From Rutidosis leptorrhynchoides (lineage: Eukaryota; Streptophyta; Magnoliopsida; Asterales; Asteraceae): a DNA stretch of 64,000 nt. This document shows positions 22,954-36,236 of the stretch, piece after piece. The stretch covers positions 141,229,501 through 141,293,500 of the forward strand of contig NC_092343.1 of the NCBI RefSeq assembly GCF_046630445.1, written 5' to 3'. Numbering within the stretch: position 1 is the first letter of the stretch; each line of letters begins with the position of its first letter. The position numbers and the translations under genes were made by a program. The notes beneath the pieces were generated by a model that worked only from the letters and a program-made list of their open reading frames with translations, was not told the origin of the DNA and did not search any database.

Positions 22954-23918
22954 TCATTGTCATCCACAGCTAATGCTCTCTCTTATTTGCTGCGATTTAT
23001 ACCCTCATTTACACTTCAAAGCTTTATGCTCTGTTTTCTCTTCTATCCAGTAATCACATCAAGTAATGGTCCAGAATTCGTAAGTATGGAACTTCGAATG
23101 AACTTAATGTTCTAAACAAGAAAGAACGTAATCGCACGATCTTGATTGGTTATATTACCAAAATTCAAGAGAAAAGATAGAACTATCAGGAAGATATGTT
23201 CTCGATATGTTTGGAGGTTAGATAAAATGTTAGAGTCGTGTAACATGGCACATGATGAAGTTAAAATCTGTGAATCATCACGCTCCATTAGAAACTCAGT
23301 ATGACTTACGGTAATATAATCACGTTGATCAAGTGTCATTATATTATACTAACTCATGCTTCAGTTTTCCACACTACTTCAAAAACATTCATATTTTAAG
23401 TTTGGAATTTTTCCAGAATTCAGAAACAAAACAGTTTCCTTTCTGATGTAATATAGATAGCACGAAGAGATAAAAAAAAAAAATTCGGACAAGAATATTT
23501 ATGAAAATATCCTCAGAAATATCGAAGATATTTATGATGATATTTTGGAATTTCTAAGATTGAAGGTTGATGAAGAAAGATTTTCCACAAGATCTAACAT
23601 GACTTCAGAGGAAGATATTCTTTAAAGATTTCATCGGATACAGAATTATCTGGATTCTTAGAATACAGGGTATAGTCCTTGTATTTGTCAGCAGTCTCCT
23701 TCATAGTTTTGCATAATCCGCTTTCCTGTACCAAATTTTCTATCGAGTGTTCCCAACACTCCATTCTTTATCATCAAACTTTTAGTCATTTAGACCATCT
23801 ATAATTTTGTTGTTTCCTCTGCATTTAATGCTACCATATCTGAATCATTGGTTATCAATCCGAGGTGGTTTCAAGAAAATTGTGTTTTTAGATGATTAAA
23901 CGCTGATGATAATATGGT

Positions 23919-24085
23919 CGAATATAAAAGGTTCCCCGGTAACAATAAAAGAGCACACATATATATCAAAGTGTTAATAAAGTGGTTTCGAACAAAAAGT
24001 CGAAGTTGACTTGCTGGAGCTGTGATAAAATTTGCTACTTTGAAAGAATTACCAAGTTATTTTGGGTAATAATAATGCTAAAGGG
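23919..24085 (+). pseudogene. Copia-type gag zinc-knuckle fragment inside element B
   Basis: Plus-strand relic reading LTCWSCDKICYFER with GNNKRAH upstream and GNNNAKG downstream, a decayed CCHC knuckle. It is antisense to the element and equivalent to the copies in A, C and D. Confidence 0.5.
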
Positions 24086-25191
24086 ATTAGCACAGCTACG
24101 TGTTAAACGTTTACTCAGTTTTCGAGAGTTTTTCAAGTAAATAACTATATGCATCAATCTTTTCTTCCGTAAATTGGAATCGTCAAGATACAAATGAGGT
24201 TTAGAATGAAATTAAGTGGCAAACTTGAAGAATTGTTTAGTTTCATATGTTATAATCAATATTTTAATTCAATTTAATTGTCCAATGTTCTTAGTCCACA
24301 GTCAATAGTCCACAGTAACAGTTCACTAATTCGTATATAGTTTAATATATAATATTCGAATTAATTAATACGTATCGTGACCCGTGTACATGTCTCAGAC
24401 TCGATCACAACTCAAACTATATATGTTATTGTAGAATCAACCTCAACCCTGTATAGCTAACTCCAGCATTACTGCATATAGAGTGTCTATGGTTATTCCA
24501 AATAATATATATACATGCGTCGATATGATATGTCAAAACCTTGTACACGTGCATATAGAGTCAAATAATTAAATGACGATAAATAAAGTGCGTAAAGTAA
24601 ATAACAGAAATTAAATGACGATAAATAAAATTGCGAGAATTTAAATTGCGATAAATAAATTACGATAAATAAATTGCAATAAATAAAATGTAATACGGAA
24701 TTAATTAGTTAGCTAGGAACAATTAGCTAGGAACAGTTAGCGTGAACTCTTACAAAATTTCTCATAGTTAATTTGTTGGTTTCTAACAAATTTTATTTTA
24801 TCAAATGTTTTCTTCATTATGCCACTTGTTGGATTCTGATAGGTCAAAATCCAAATATGAAATTGAATGAATATGGTTATTCTGTGGGGAACTGATTTGT
24901 ATATCGGTAGATGTAAGTAGGAAAGTAAACGACTATTGAATCAGCTTCGAAGAATGTACATTGTGACTTATTAACGTGAAATCTGAATATTCCTCGGGTA
25001 TTACCTACCCGTTAAAATATTTTCACCATTAACAGTTTGTACGAAAGAATTTTTAATTACAATCTTTATGAAAATATACTTTCATATATATTTTCTTCAG
25101 ATGTAATCATAGATTCAATGAGTTAATATAATATTAATCTCATTTGATTTACCGTTATAACTAGAATACATAATCTCTGAAACATTAGAGA

Positions 25192-25782
25192 TTACATAAT
25201 CGCCATGAAATATGAAGGTAATTGATGTAGAACGATACGTAGAACAATGATTGTACTCGAGGTACTGAATGTGATATTGAGGCAAGGATTGTTGATGATA
25301 CAGGTGCTATTACTGATGGTACTATCGGTGTCGGTGATGTTGCTGAAGCTGGTAAGTTTTGCACCATGTTCTCCAAATTGATTACTCGAGCGCGAAGCTT
25401 GTTGACTTATTCGATTACCCCGGGATGATTGTCGGTCGGAACGAGCAGATGAATAAGGTATAGAATCTGAGTTATGATATAGTCGTGGCGAGATATTTGG
25501 GTAATGAGGGTGAAATGGTGTTACGAACAGGTTCGCCGGTAAGTGCTTCAGGTTCTTTGCCAAAAGGTGAATTCGGTTAGTGGATGGGATCGCCTTCTGC
25601 GTGTCTCCATTAATTAAGTCGACTATGAATCCATCAGATGAATTGGGGATGGATGATTGGTTGATTCATTCTGGTGTCGTTGCTTCCGGAACTTAGATGA
25701 CTATCCATTCTGAATTACTGTCGGGATAACTATCGAAATAGCTGTCGGAATCCGAGGGACTCGATCTAGTTGAGGGATTCAT
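25192..25782 (-). pseudogene. Sense 5' ORF of element B (GEPVRNT protein), broken
   Basis: The start MNPSTRSSPSDSDSYFDSYPDS at 25782 gives an acidic, serine-rich N-terminus that is soon stopped. Further along, the relatives of the D protein are readable in shifted frames: a segment over the GTTCGCCGG...CAGGTTC region (LTGEPVRN equivalent, about 25520-25540), then a LRARV/LENMVQ coiled-coil part near 25370-25400 and a Pro/Thr/Ser-rich tail. Several stops and frameshifts make it non-coding now. Confidence 0.5.
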
Positions 25783-25926
25783 CTCGTACGATCAGATGAA
25801 GGACTTTCGATAAGAAATAGATTATAGGATGTAGATTAGTATCCTACAATACATAATTTACATATACATATATAATACTAAAATCCCATACGTTACGGAG
25901 GAATCTACGGAAGCTGTCAGGCAAAG

Positions 25927-25981
25927 ATAACAATAACAGATACGCTAAGATATGAATTAGCAGATACGCTAAGATATGAAT
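25927..25981. repeat. Short tandem duplication near the 5' end of element B
   Basis: CAGATACGCTAAGATATGAA occurs twice in a row. C (about 32686-32730) and D (about 45176-45220) share the duplication; A (6420) has one copy. It therefore marks the B-C-D branch. Confidence 0.8.
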
Positions 25982-26201
25982 TTTGTCTATACAATTTTCA
26001 TGCAGTCAATGCAATAAGATGTGTCTAGACTAAGAATAATGAGCAGGTAATTTACTAAGGATGATAAGCAAATGATTTCCGACAAGAAATGATAAGCAAA
26101 ACTTATGACATGCAGACACGGTCGAAGTCCAGACTCACTAATGCCTCCTAATGACTTATCAGTTAGACACACTAATGCAGACCTGGTTCGCTAAGACTTC
26201 T

Positions 26202-26215
26202 GCTCTGATACCAAC
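26202..26215 (-). promoter_or_regulatory. Element B primer-binding site
   Basis: The minus strand reads GTTGGTATCAGAGC next to the LTR start TGTAGAGACCCG; complementary to the initiator tRNA-Met 3' end. Confidence 0.87.
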
Positions 26216-26664
26216 TGTAGAGACCCGTCCTAATCCATCTGGACGAAGTCCATATCAATTATAAACGATTCACAATAGTTAATTACATCGCAAGATACTT
26301 GACCTCTATATGATACATTTTACAAACATTGCATTCGTTTTTGAAAAGATAATCTTTCATTACATCGAAAGCTGACGACATGCATACCATTTCATAATAT
26401 ATCTAACTCTAATAGACTTAATAAGAATCTTGATGAACACAATGACTCGAATGCAACGTATTTTCAAATATGCCATGAATGACTCCAAGTAATGTCTCTA
26501 ATATGAGCAAATGCACAGTGGAAGATTTCTTTCGTACTTGAGAATAAACATGCTTTAAAGTGTCAACCAAAAGGTTGGTGAATTCATTAGTTTAACATAA
26601 ATAATCATTTCATAATTTTAATAGACCACAAGATTTCATATTTCCATTTCTCATAAACATACGT
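26216..26664 (-). repeat. Right LTR of element B, first segment
   Basis: Starts TGTAGAGACCCGTCC. Contains the family's leader block and hairpin region. Interrupted at TACGT (26660-26664) by element C; continues at 34499. Confidence 0.85.
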
Positions 26665-27866
26665 TGTGAAGACCCGTCCTAATCCATCCGGACGAAGTCC
26701 ATATCGATTATAAACGATTCACAACAGTTGATTACATTGCGAGGTACTTGACCTCTATATGATACATTTTACAAACATTGCATTCGTTTTTGAAAAAGAC
26801 AATCTTTCATTACATCAAAAGTTGACGGTGGTTGATAGTTATAGTATAAAGAACAGTGACGGCAGCTGCAACCATGCCACTGTTCGTGCAGTTTAGATGT
26901 TTGTTGGATTTGTGGTTTTAGATGGTGGCGTATAATATTTCGGAAGGAATAATAAAAAAAAAAAAGGGAATAGGTGGGTGTTGTTTGTTTCTTGGCTTGA
27001 ATCGAACAGTAACATCAGAGTACCCCTGCAGTTTACAATGGTTTCATGGTTGTAACAAAAATAATATACACAATCATGGTGTGAAATGGGTGACGAGTAT
27101 AATAAGGAAGGTGGTATGGGTTTTCACTTTGATTGAAACAGGATATAGTTTGGTCAAGTGGTATGATAAAGTGATGGTTTAAATGGTTGGAGGAAAGTGT
27201 TAGTTGATTTCTATCTATCTATCTGTATCTTTGAATACATATATATAAAGAGAATGAGGTAGTTTAAAAGCATGTGTGTATATAATATACAAATATATAA
27301 TTGATTCGGTGAAGAAATTAAACATAAAACAAACACAGTAAAACAATGGGTTCCAAAAAAATAATATAAATAATGTAATAGAATACTAATAATAATTTAC
27401 AATATTAATATAATAATATTTATAATTCGTTAGTGGTAAGGAAATGGAATCAAGCACATCACAGTTTGATCTCCCATGACATATAATTGTAAGTATCCCA
27501 CCGATAGTTTTTACGGACTGTGTATCATCCACTATTTGAAATCAGTGGCGGATAAAAGTCTTCAGAAAAATCTCAAATTTTTAGATTAACTATATTTATT
27601 TATTTTGGTCATTATGGTATAAAATTCTATCATTAATTTGTTAAATAAAAATTACATCAACTGTCCCTCTCAATTCTGGGTAAAATATAAAAAGTGTTAA
27701 AATTTAACCAATAGCTCCTAAATACATTTTTAATAAGCCTATAATTGATACCACTCATTTTCGGATCACCGTTTATTTTAAAATAATATAAGTTTGAATT
27801 TAACTTACTTAATATCAATCAGAACATCAAACGAGTATTACAATCATTCAATATTTATTTTTAATA

Positions 27867-27944
<78 letters not shown>

Positions 27945-28212
27945 TAATAATTATTATATTTTATTTTACATAATTAATTTCAAAAAAAATTACATCATAA
28001 ATTATATTTCAAATTATATATAAATTTATTTAAATACATACATATCTATGTACAAATAGTGGTTCGTGAATCGTCGGGAATGGTCGAAAGTCAAATGAAT
28101 CCATGTAAACAGTTCAAAATTTTGTGACTCAACATTACAGACTTTGCTTATCGTTTCGAAATCATATAAAGGTTTAAGTTTAAATTTGTTCAGAAATTCC
28201 CGGGTCATCACA
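26665..28212 (-). repeat. Element C 3' LTR
   Basis: About half the length of A, B or D LTRs. The end segments resemble the family, but the middle holds a distinct sequence (26820-27200) with an 86-codon plus-strand frame that also appears in the sister LTR only because LTRs are copies. TA repeat at about 27870-27940. Confidence 0.92.
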
Positions 28213-28248
28213 GTACCTACCCGTTAAAGAAATTTCGTCCCGAAATTT
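28213..28248 (-). promoter_or_regulatory. Element C polypurine tract and palindrome
   Basis: Minus-strand GGGTAGGTAC beside the LTR, with AAATTTCG-TCC-CGAAATTT at 28230-28248. Confidence 0.85.
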
Positions 28249-28390
28249 GAGTGAGGTCGTCATGGCTAACAATAAATATGTTTTTCTGACGAATATGAGC
28301 TGATAAATAGAGTTTTATCATTATTGAATATTACAGATAAAAATAATTCGATTATTCGAAGAGTACGAATGAAACTATCATGAGAGAGGT

Positions 28391-28501
28391 CCCAACGGCA
28401 TCGTCCACCTTCGTCCAAAAACTTGCCCAAATTTTTAGCCGTTAATAAAATAAAATAAAAAATTCAACGGCTATCCCAACGGTCACTTTTACACTATAAA
28501 A
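28391..28501 (+). promoter_or_regulatory. Captured promoter with AACGG (MSA-like) cluster and TATA box
   Basis: Four AACGG cores: CCCAACGGCAT (28391), TTAACGGCTAA on the minus strand (28436-28446), TTCAACGGCTA (28463-28473) and CCCAACGGTCA (28475-28485). The last matches the published mitosis-specific activator consensus YCYAACGGYYA fully; others miss by one or two bases. TATAAAA follows at 28495-28501. MSA elements are bound by three-repeat MYB proteins and give G2/M expression in plants. This promoter belongs to the antisense ORF at 28605 and has no counterpart in A, B or D. Confidence 0.6.
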
Positions 28502-28604
28502 ACACCAACCATATACTTCATTTTATACACTCAAACATATATTTCTTTTATATTTCCACCTTTCTCAAAATCAAAATCAAAATCAAACACTCCCAAACTG
28601 CAAA

Positions 28605-29060
28605 ATGTTAACACTTCCCCCAATGATTGTTTCATTCGATGTTCATTACGGAGGTGATTTCTGTAATCAAATGAAGGAATATAAGTGGGGCGACAGTATT
28701 TCGTTTGAAGATATCGACATTCGTGATGTTGGTTTACAAGACTTGCTATCCTTTCTGAAGGAAAAAGTTCCGTGTGAATTCACGTCTGTGTTCTTTTATA
28801 AAGACGATTATGATGCGGATTGTAGGGCAAGTTTTCTGTATACCGATGATCAATGGTACTTTATAAAAGATACCATTGAATATCGCGGTAAACGCATTTC
28901 TTTGTATGCGGTTCTTGAAGATGAAGAGACGTTGGGTCATCGTTACCTCGATGAATCAGCTGAAGCAGCAGTTGAGGCATCAAGAGAAATACCGATGTCT
29001 CCAGAGTACCTCACGGATGGTGAAATGACTGGTGAACGCTACTTTGCAGATGACAATTGA
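28605..29060 (+). CDS. Captured intact 151-aa gene, PB1-like N-terminal domain, antisense in element C
   Basis: Intronless frame from ATG 28605 to TGA 29058-29060, 110 bp after a TATA box and followed by an AT-rich 3' UTR-like stretch. The protein begins MLTLPPMIVSFDVHYGGDF and continues with alternating strands and helices (DIRDVGLQDLLSFLKE, YTDDQWYF, ISLYAVLEDEE); the last 40 residues are acidic. The HYGG start, the D-I-D spacing and the final LY-V strand resemble the PB1-like domain at the N-terminus of many plant Mutator-type transposase genes. That assignment is pattern recognition, not a search. No zinc finger or transposase domain follows. It occupies the slot that holds the hydrophobic ORF in A, B and D. 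Its open frame contrasts with the decay around it. It may be a functional small gene, or a recently captured fragment. Confidence 0.6.
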   Translation: MLTLPPMIVSFDVHYGGDFCNQMKEYKWGDSISFEDIDIRDVGLQDLLSFLKEKVPCEFTSVFFYKDDYDADCRASFLYTDDQWYFIKDTIEYRGKRISLYAVLEDEETLGHRYLDESAEAAVEASREIPMSPEYLTDGEMTGERYFADDN

Positions 29061-29559
29061 CGACGACGAGTAGTTTGATTGTAATCTTTTATATTTTTAA
29101 TTGTCGTGATGTTTTAATTTTTAATTATTGTAATTTCAGTGTTGTTGTCGAGTTTTATATCTTCCTTTATGTTTCGAAGCTCTTTGTCTTTTTAATCTCC
29201 TCTCGATCTATAGTAAAATGAGTAATGGTCTAGAATTTGTAAGTATGGAGTTTCGAATGAATTTAATGTTATAATCAAGAAAGAACGTAATAGCACGATT
29301 TGATTCGTCAAATTACCAGAATCATTGAGAATAGAGCTATCAAGAATATACTTTCTTGATATGTTCAGAAGTTAATTAGAATGAAAGAGTTATGTAACAT
29401 GACATGTGATGATGATATGATCTGTGAATCATCACGTTCCATTAGAACTCAGCATGACTTACTGTAATATAATCACGTTGATCAAGTGTCATTATATTAT
29501 ACTAACTCATGCATCAGTTCCCAACATTACTTCAATAACATTCATATTTTAAGCTCGAA

Positions 29560-30110
29560 AGTTTACAGAATATAGAAACTAACAGTTTCTATATGATGTA
29601 ATACTGATAACACGAAGAGATTAATGATTTCAGATAATAATAGTTATAAAATATCTCCAGAAATATGGAGGATATTTATAATGAAAAATACGATAATATC
29701 TCGGAATATCTAAGATCAGAGGATGATAGAAACTATTGTCTGTAAGGGTTTAGAGTAAGGAGCAAGATATTCACTAAAGACTTTAGCAGACATTGAATCA
29801 TTTGGATTCTTTGAAGTCAAACTTATTCTTTGTGATTTGTCCACGGCTTTCTTCATAGTTTCGCATAATCTGCTTTTCGGTACTAAATTTTCTATTGAAT
29901 GTTTCCAATATAATGATACACAGGAAGCACCAAAAGGTATATAATTTCGGACTAGAATATTTATGAAAATATCCTCAGAAATATCGAAGATATTGATGAT
30001 GATATTTTGGAGTTTCTAAGTTCGATGGTTGATGGAGAAAGATTTTTCGCAAGATTTTAACATGACTTCGGAGCAAGATATTCTCTAAAGATTTCAACGG
30101 ATCCAGAATT
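29560..30110. repeat. Two diverged copies of one internal block in element C
   Basis: 29630-29760 resembles A (4367-4510; GATTTCAGATAATAATAG), while 29930-30100 resembles B and D (about 23490-23640; GGACTAGAATATTTATGAAAAT). The two are related to each other and stand in tandem. A, B and D each have only one. Confidence 0.6.
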
Positions 30111-30532
30111 ACCTGGATTCTTTGATTATAGGGTTTGGTCCTTGTATTTGTCTTCGGTCTCCTTCATGGTTAGCTCAATCCGTTTTTCCAGTTTCAACTT
30201 TTCTGAGCTTTTCCAACATTCTATTCTTTATCATCAAACTTCTGATGATTAAGGTCGTTTACAGTTTTTGTTGCTTCATTCAACTTTTCAAAATTCAGAG
30301 TATTGGTTCGCAGACTGGGTGCTTTTCAGAATTTTAGAATGGAAGATCATTATTCTAAGAGATAAATGTTATACATATAACTGTTGATGTAGATATGCTG
30401 TGAGTTTTCAAAGTACTGCTTGCCGATTCTTCTAAATTTACTGCTACCACATCTGAATCATTGGTTATCGATCTGAGGTGATTTCAAGATAATTGTGTTT
30501 TTTGATGATTAAACGCTGACGGTAATATGGTG

Positions 30533-30700
30533 GAATATAAAAGGTTCCCCGGTAACAATAAAAGAGCATACATGTAAATCAAGGTGATAATAAGGTTGTT
30601 TCGAACGAACAGTCGAAGTTGATTTGCTGGAGCTGTGACAAAATTTGCTACTTTGAAAGGAATTACCAAGTTATTTTGGGTAATAATAACACTAAATGAA
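30533..30700 (+). pseudogene. Copia-type gag zinc-knuckle fragment inside element C
   Basis: Plus-strand relic with LICWSCDKICYFERN, antisense to the element, decayed like its relatives in A, B and D. Confidence 0.5.
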
Positions 30701-31093
30701 TTAGCACATCTATGTGTTAAACGTTTACTCAGTTTCCGAGAGTTTTTCAGATGCATAACTAAATGCATCAATCTTTTCTCCCGTAGATGAAGTGCGGTTG
30801 ATTCATCCTATCAATTGAGGTGTTTTCAAGAATCATGAAAGGTTTGAACGCAGATTGTAATTGTGATGATACGAATGGGGTTTAGAATGAAATCAAGTGG
30901 CAAACTTGAAGAATTGTTTAGTTTCATATGTTATAATCAATATTTTAATTCATTTTAATTGTCCAGTGTTGGTAGTCCACAGTTGATAGTCCACAGTAAT
31001 AGTCCAGTAATTCATATATAGTTTAATATATAATATTCGAATTAATTAATACGTATCGTGACCCGTATACGTCTCAAACTCGATCACAACTCA

Positions 31094-31230
<137 letters not shown>

Positions 31231-32059
31231 TGGATCGATATGATATGTCAAAACATTGTATACGTGTCCTGATATTTAAAATGCGTAAATAACAGAATGA
31301 CGATAAATAAAGTGCGTAAAATAAATAACAGAAATTAAATGACGATAAATAAAATTGCGAGAATGTAAATTGCGATAAAATAAATTTCGATAATTAAATT
31401 GTGATAAATAAATTGCGATAAATAGAATGTGATACGGAATTAACAGTTAGCTAGGAACAGTTAGCTAGGATTTTGTTAGCGTGAATTCTTAACAAAATTT
31501 CTCATAGTTAATTTGTTGGTTTCTAACAAATTTTATTTTGTCCAATGTTTTCTTCTTTATGCCACTTGTTAGATTCTGATAAGTCAAAATTCAAATATGA
31601 AATTGAATGAAAATGGTTATTCTGCTGTGAACGGATACGTATATCTGTGGATGTAAGTAGGATAGTAAATGACTGTTGAATCAAATTCGAAGAATGTACA
31701 ATGTAACTTATTAATATGGAATCTAAATATTCCTCGGGTATTACATACCCGTTAAAATATTTTTACCATTAACAGTTTGTACGAAAGAATTTTTTTTTTT
31801 TTAATTACAATCTTTATGAAAAACATATATACATATACATTTTCTTCAGATGTAATCATGGATTCATTGAGTTAATATGATATTATACTCATTTAGTTTT
31901 CGGTTGGAACTAGAATAAAAATCTCTAAAACTTCAGAGATTACATATTCGCCATGTCAAACGAAGATAAATGAGGTAGAACGATACGTAGAACGAAGATC
32001 ATACTCGAAGTACAGATAGTGATATTGAAGCATGGATTGTGGATGGTACTGGTGCTGTT

Positions 32060-32531
32060 ACTGATGGTACGGTTGGTGTTGGTGATGTTGCTGAAGCTGG
32101 TAAATTTTGCACCATGTTCTCCAAATTAATTACTCGAGCGCGAAGCTCGTTGACTTCTTTGATTACTCCGGGATGATTGTCGGTCGGAACGAGCGGATGA
32201 ATAAGGTTTAGAATCTGAGTTATGATATAGTCATGGCGAGATATTCGGTAAATGAGGGAGAAAATGGTGGTACGAACAGGTTCGCCGGTAAGTGCTTCAG
32301 ATTCTTCGCCAAAAGGTGAATTCGGTTAGTGGAAGGGATCGCCTTCTGCGCGTCTCCATTGATTAAGTAGCATACGAACTCATCAGATGCATTGGGGATG
32401 GATGATTGGTTGATTCATTCTGGTGACGTTGCTTCCGGAGCTTAGATGAGTATCCATTCGGAATAACTGTCGGGATAACTATCAGAATAGCTGTCAGAAT
32501 CCGAGGGACTCGAACTAGTTGAAGGATTCAT
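32060..32531 (-). pseudogene. Sense 5' ORF of element C, broken
   Basis: Starts MNPSTSSSPSDSDSYSDSYPDS at 32531 and is stopped after about 28 codons. Later parts carry the recognisable GTTCGCCGGTAAG region (TGEPV) and the ELRARV coiled-coil segment at about 32130-32160. Equivalent to the D protein. Confidence 0.5.
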
Positions 32532-32947
32532 CTTGTACGATCAGGTGAAGAATTTTCGATAAGAATAGATTATAGGATGTAGATTAGTATCCTGCAATAC
32601 ATAATTTACATATGCATATATAATACTAAAATCACATAAGTTACGGAGAAATCTACAGAAGTTGTCAGGCAAAGTTACAGTAACAGATACGCTAAGATAT
32701 GAAGTAGCAGATACGCGAAGATATGAATTTTGTCTATACACTATTCATGCAGTCAATGCAGTAAAACGTGTCTAGACTAAGAATAATAAGCAGGTGATTT
32801 ACTAAGGATGATAAGCAAATGATTTCCGACAAAAATGATAAGCAAAACTTTTGACATGCAGGCACGGTCGAAGTCCAGACTCACTAATGCATCCTAACGA
32901 CTTATCAGTTAGACACACTAATGCAGACATGGTTCACTAAGACCACC

Positions 32948-32961
32948 GCTCTGATACCAAC
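32948..32961 (-). promoter_or_regulatory. Element C primer-binding site
   Basis: Minus-strand GTTGGTATCAGAGC directly beside the LTR. Confidence 0.87.
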
Positions 32962-34160
32962 TGTGAAGACCCCTCCTAATCCATCCGGACGAAGTCCATA
33001 TTGATTATAAACGATTCACAACAGTTGATTACATTGCGAGGTACTTGACCTCTATATGATACATTTTACAAACATTGCATTCGTTTTTGAAAAAGACAAT
33101 CTTTCATTACATCAAAAGTTGACGGTGGTTGATAGTTATAGTATACAGAACAGTGACGGCAGCTGCAACCATGCCACTGTTCGTGCAGTTTAGATGTTTG
33201 TTGGATTTGTGGTTTTAGATGGTGGCGTATAATATTTCGAAAGGAATAATAAAAAAAAACGGAATAGGTGGGTGTTGTTTGTTTCTTGGCTTGACTCGAA
33301 CAGTAACATCAGAGTGCCCCTGTAGTTTACAATGGTTTCATGGTTGTAACAAAAATAATATACACAATCATGGTGTGAAATGGGTGACGAGTATAATAAG
33401 GAAGGTGGTATGGGTTTTCACTTTGATTGAAACAGGATATAATTTGGTCAAGTGGTATGATAAAGTGATGGTTTAAATGGGTGGAGGAAAGTGTTAGTTG
33501 ATTTCTATCTATCTATCTGTATCTTTGAATACATATATATAAAGAGAATGAGGTAGTTTAAAAGCATGTGTGTATATAATATACAAATATATAATTGATT
33601 CGGTGAAGAAATTAAACATAAAACAAACACAGTAAAACAATGGGTTCCAAAAAAATAATATAAATAATGTAATAGAATACTAATAATAATTTACAATATT
33701 AATATAATAATATTTATAATTCGTTAGTGGTAAGGAAATGGAATCAAGCACATCACAGTTTGATCTCCCGTGACATATAATTGTAAGTATCCCACCGATA
33801 GTTTTTACGGACTGTGTATCATCCACTATTTGAAAGCAGTGGCGGATAAAAGTCTTCAGAAAAATCTCAAATTTTTAGATTAACTATATTTATTTATTTT
33901 GGTTATTATGGTATAAAATTCTATCATTAATTTGTTAAATAAAAATTACATCAACTGTCCCTCTCAATTCTGGGTAAAATATAAAAAGTGTTAAAATTTA
34001 ACCAATAGCTCCTAAATACATTTTTAATAAGCCTATAATTGATACCACTCATTTTCGGATCACCGTTTATTTTAAAATAATATAAGTTTGAATTTAACTT
34101 ACTTAATATCAATCAGAACATCAAACGAGTATTACAATCATTCAATATTTATTTTTAATA

Positions 34161-34230
<70 letters not shown>

Positions 34231-34498
34231 TAATAATTATTATATTTTATTCTACATAATTAATTTAAAAAAAAATTACATCATAAATTATATTTCAAAT
34301 TATATATAAATTTATTTAAATACATACATATCTATGTACAAATAGTGGTTCGTGAATCGTCGGGAATGGTCGAAAGTCAAATGAATCCATGTAAATAGTT
34401 CAAAATTTTGTGACTCAACATTACAGACTTTGCTTATCGTTTCGAAATCATATAAAGGTTTAAGTTTAAATTTGTTCGGAAATTCCCGGGTCATCACA
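32962..34498 (-). repeat. Element C 5' LTR
   Basis: Near-identical to 26665-28212. The TA repeat (34162-34226) differs in length. Confidence 0.92.
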
Positions 34499-35199
34499 TA
34501 CGTCTCATGCATAGAGACAAAAATATCATTCATATGGATTGAACACCTGGTAACCGACATTCACAATATGCATATAAGAATATCCCCATCATTCCGGGAT
34601 CCTCCTTCCGACATGATATAAATTTTGAAGTACTAAAGCATCCGGTACTTTGGATGGAGCTTGTTGGGCCCGATAGATCTATCTTTAGAGTTCGCATCAA
34701 TTAGGGTGTCTGTTCCCTAATTCTTAGATTACCAGACTAAAAAGGGGCATATTCGGTTTAATAATCCAGCCATAGAATGTGGTTTTAAGTACTTGTGTCT
34801 ATTTCGTCAAACATTTATAAAAGCAGCGCATGTATTCTCAGTCCCAAAAATATATATTGCAAAAGTATTTAAAAAGGGAGCAAATGAAACTCACCTAATG
34901 TATTTTGTAGTAAAAATACATATGACTATATTGAACAATTGCAGGGTTGGCCTCGGATTCACGAACCTATATCATTGGTATATATTAAGACGTATAATAA
35001 TGTTTAAACAATTAGTTTATATGTAATATTAATGAATAATTTAATTTTATTTCTTATATATATTTTAAATAACTACTTAATATTTATATATATATATATA
35101 TTAGATTGATATTAAAGTGTTTAATATAAGGTATGTTATTTATGATAATTATTATACATTCATATACACAAAGTATTATACAATGTATTAATATTAGTA

Positions 35200-35243
<44 letters not shown>

Positions 35244-35565
35244 TATATTTTATATATAACTTAATTAATATTAAATAATAATAACCTTAAAAAAATTAGT
35301 ATTTAGTATTATGATTGATATGGTATATGTAATAAATATAGTTATTCATATAAAAAGGTATTTATTTGTTATAATAATAATATAGTAATGATAATAATAA
35401 TCTTAATAATAATTTTAATAAAAATGATAAAAATGATAACTTTTTTCTAACAATGATAATAATAATATTAATGATACTAAATCTAATAATCATATCAATA
35501 CTATAGTTAATTTTAATATTTATGATAATTCTATCATTCTAATAATAATAATAACAATACTAATA

Positions 35566-35690
<125 letters not shown>

Positions 35691-36138
35691 TAATAATAAT
35701 AATAACTAATAATAATAATAAGAATAAAAATAATAATACTGATTTTTATACCAAATAAAAAGGGAAATCGATGGGTGTTGGCGTCCATAAACAGATCGAG
35801 AAGGCAGAGCACATCACAAGATTAAATCATGGTTCCTAGGTCTTCGATCCTTCAATCGATCAATTGATAAATCGATCAATCAACAATAACAGATCATCTA
35901 TTCATCATCATCATCATTAAATCGTCACCATCTGCCCTAATCATCATCATTATCGAATCAGCAAAAAATCAAAGCAGATGTTTGGTATTCGATTTGTGTC
36001 TGTTCAATTTAGAAAGCAAAATTAAACACTACGACGTGTAGCAACAGGAATGGCATCAAATCATCATCAATTGATCACGAAATCGTCGAACAATCGTTCA
36101 AGTAGGTAATTAGGGTTCTTTTTATTTATTTAATTATG

Positions 36139-36142
<4 letters not shown>

Positions 36143-36232
<90 letters not shown>
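36143..36232. repeat. TA microsatellite
   Basis: About 45 TA units in the B right LTR. Confidence 0.95.

Positions 36233-36236
<4 letters not shown>

Larger units (their letters stand above)
22271..26215 (-). mobile_element. Element B internal region (non-autonomous)
   Basis: Runs from a polypurine tract (GTACCTACCC, with the palindrome AAATTTCA-TCC-CGAAATTT at 22288-22306) to a tRNA-Met primer site at 26202-26215. It is collinear with D's internal region (41525-45454) and lacks gag-pol. The flanking LTRs are of two subfamilies (see findings). 23112-23339, open on the minus strand, is conserved in D at 42364-42591, but I do not recognise its product and count it as element sequence. Confidence 0.85.

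Noticed and set aside
26922..27182. 86-codon frame in the C LTR, conserved at 33219-33476
   Set aside because: The two copies agree because LTRs are duplicated during transposition; this is not evidence of selection, and no domain is visible.
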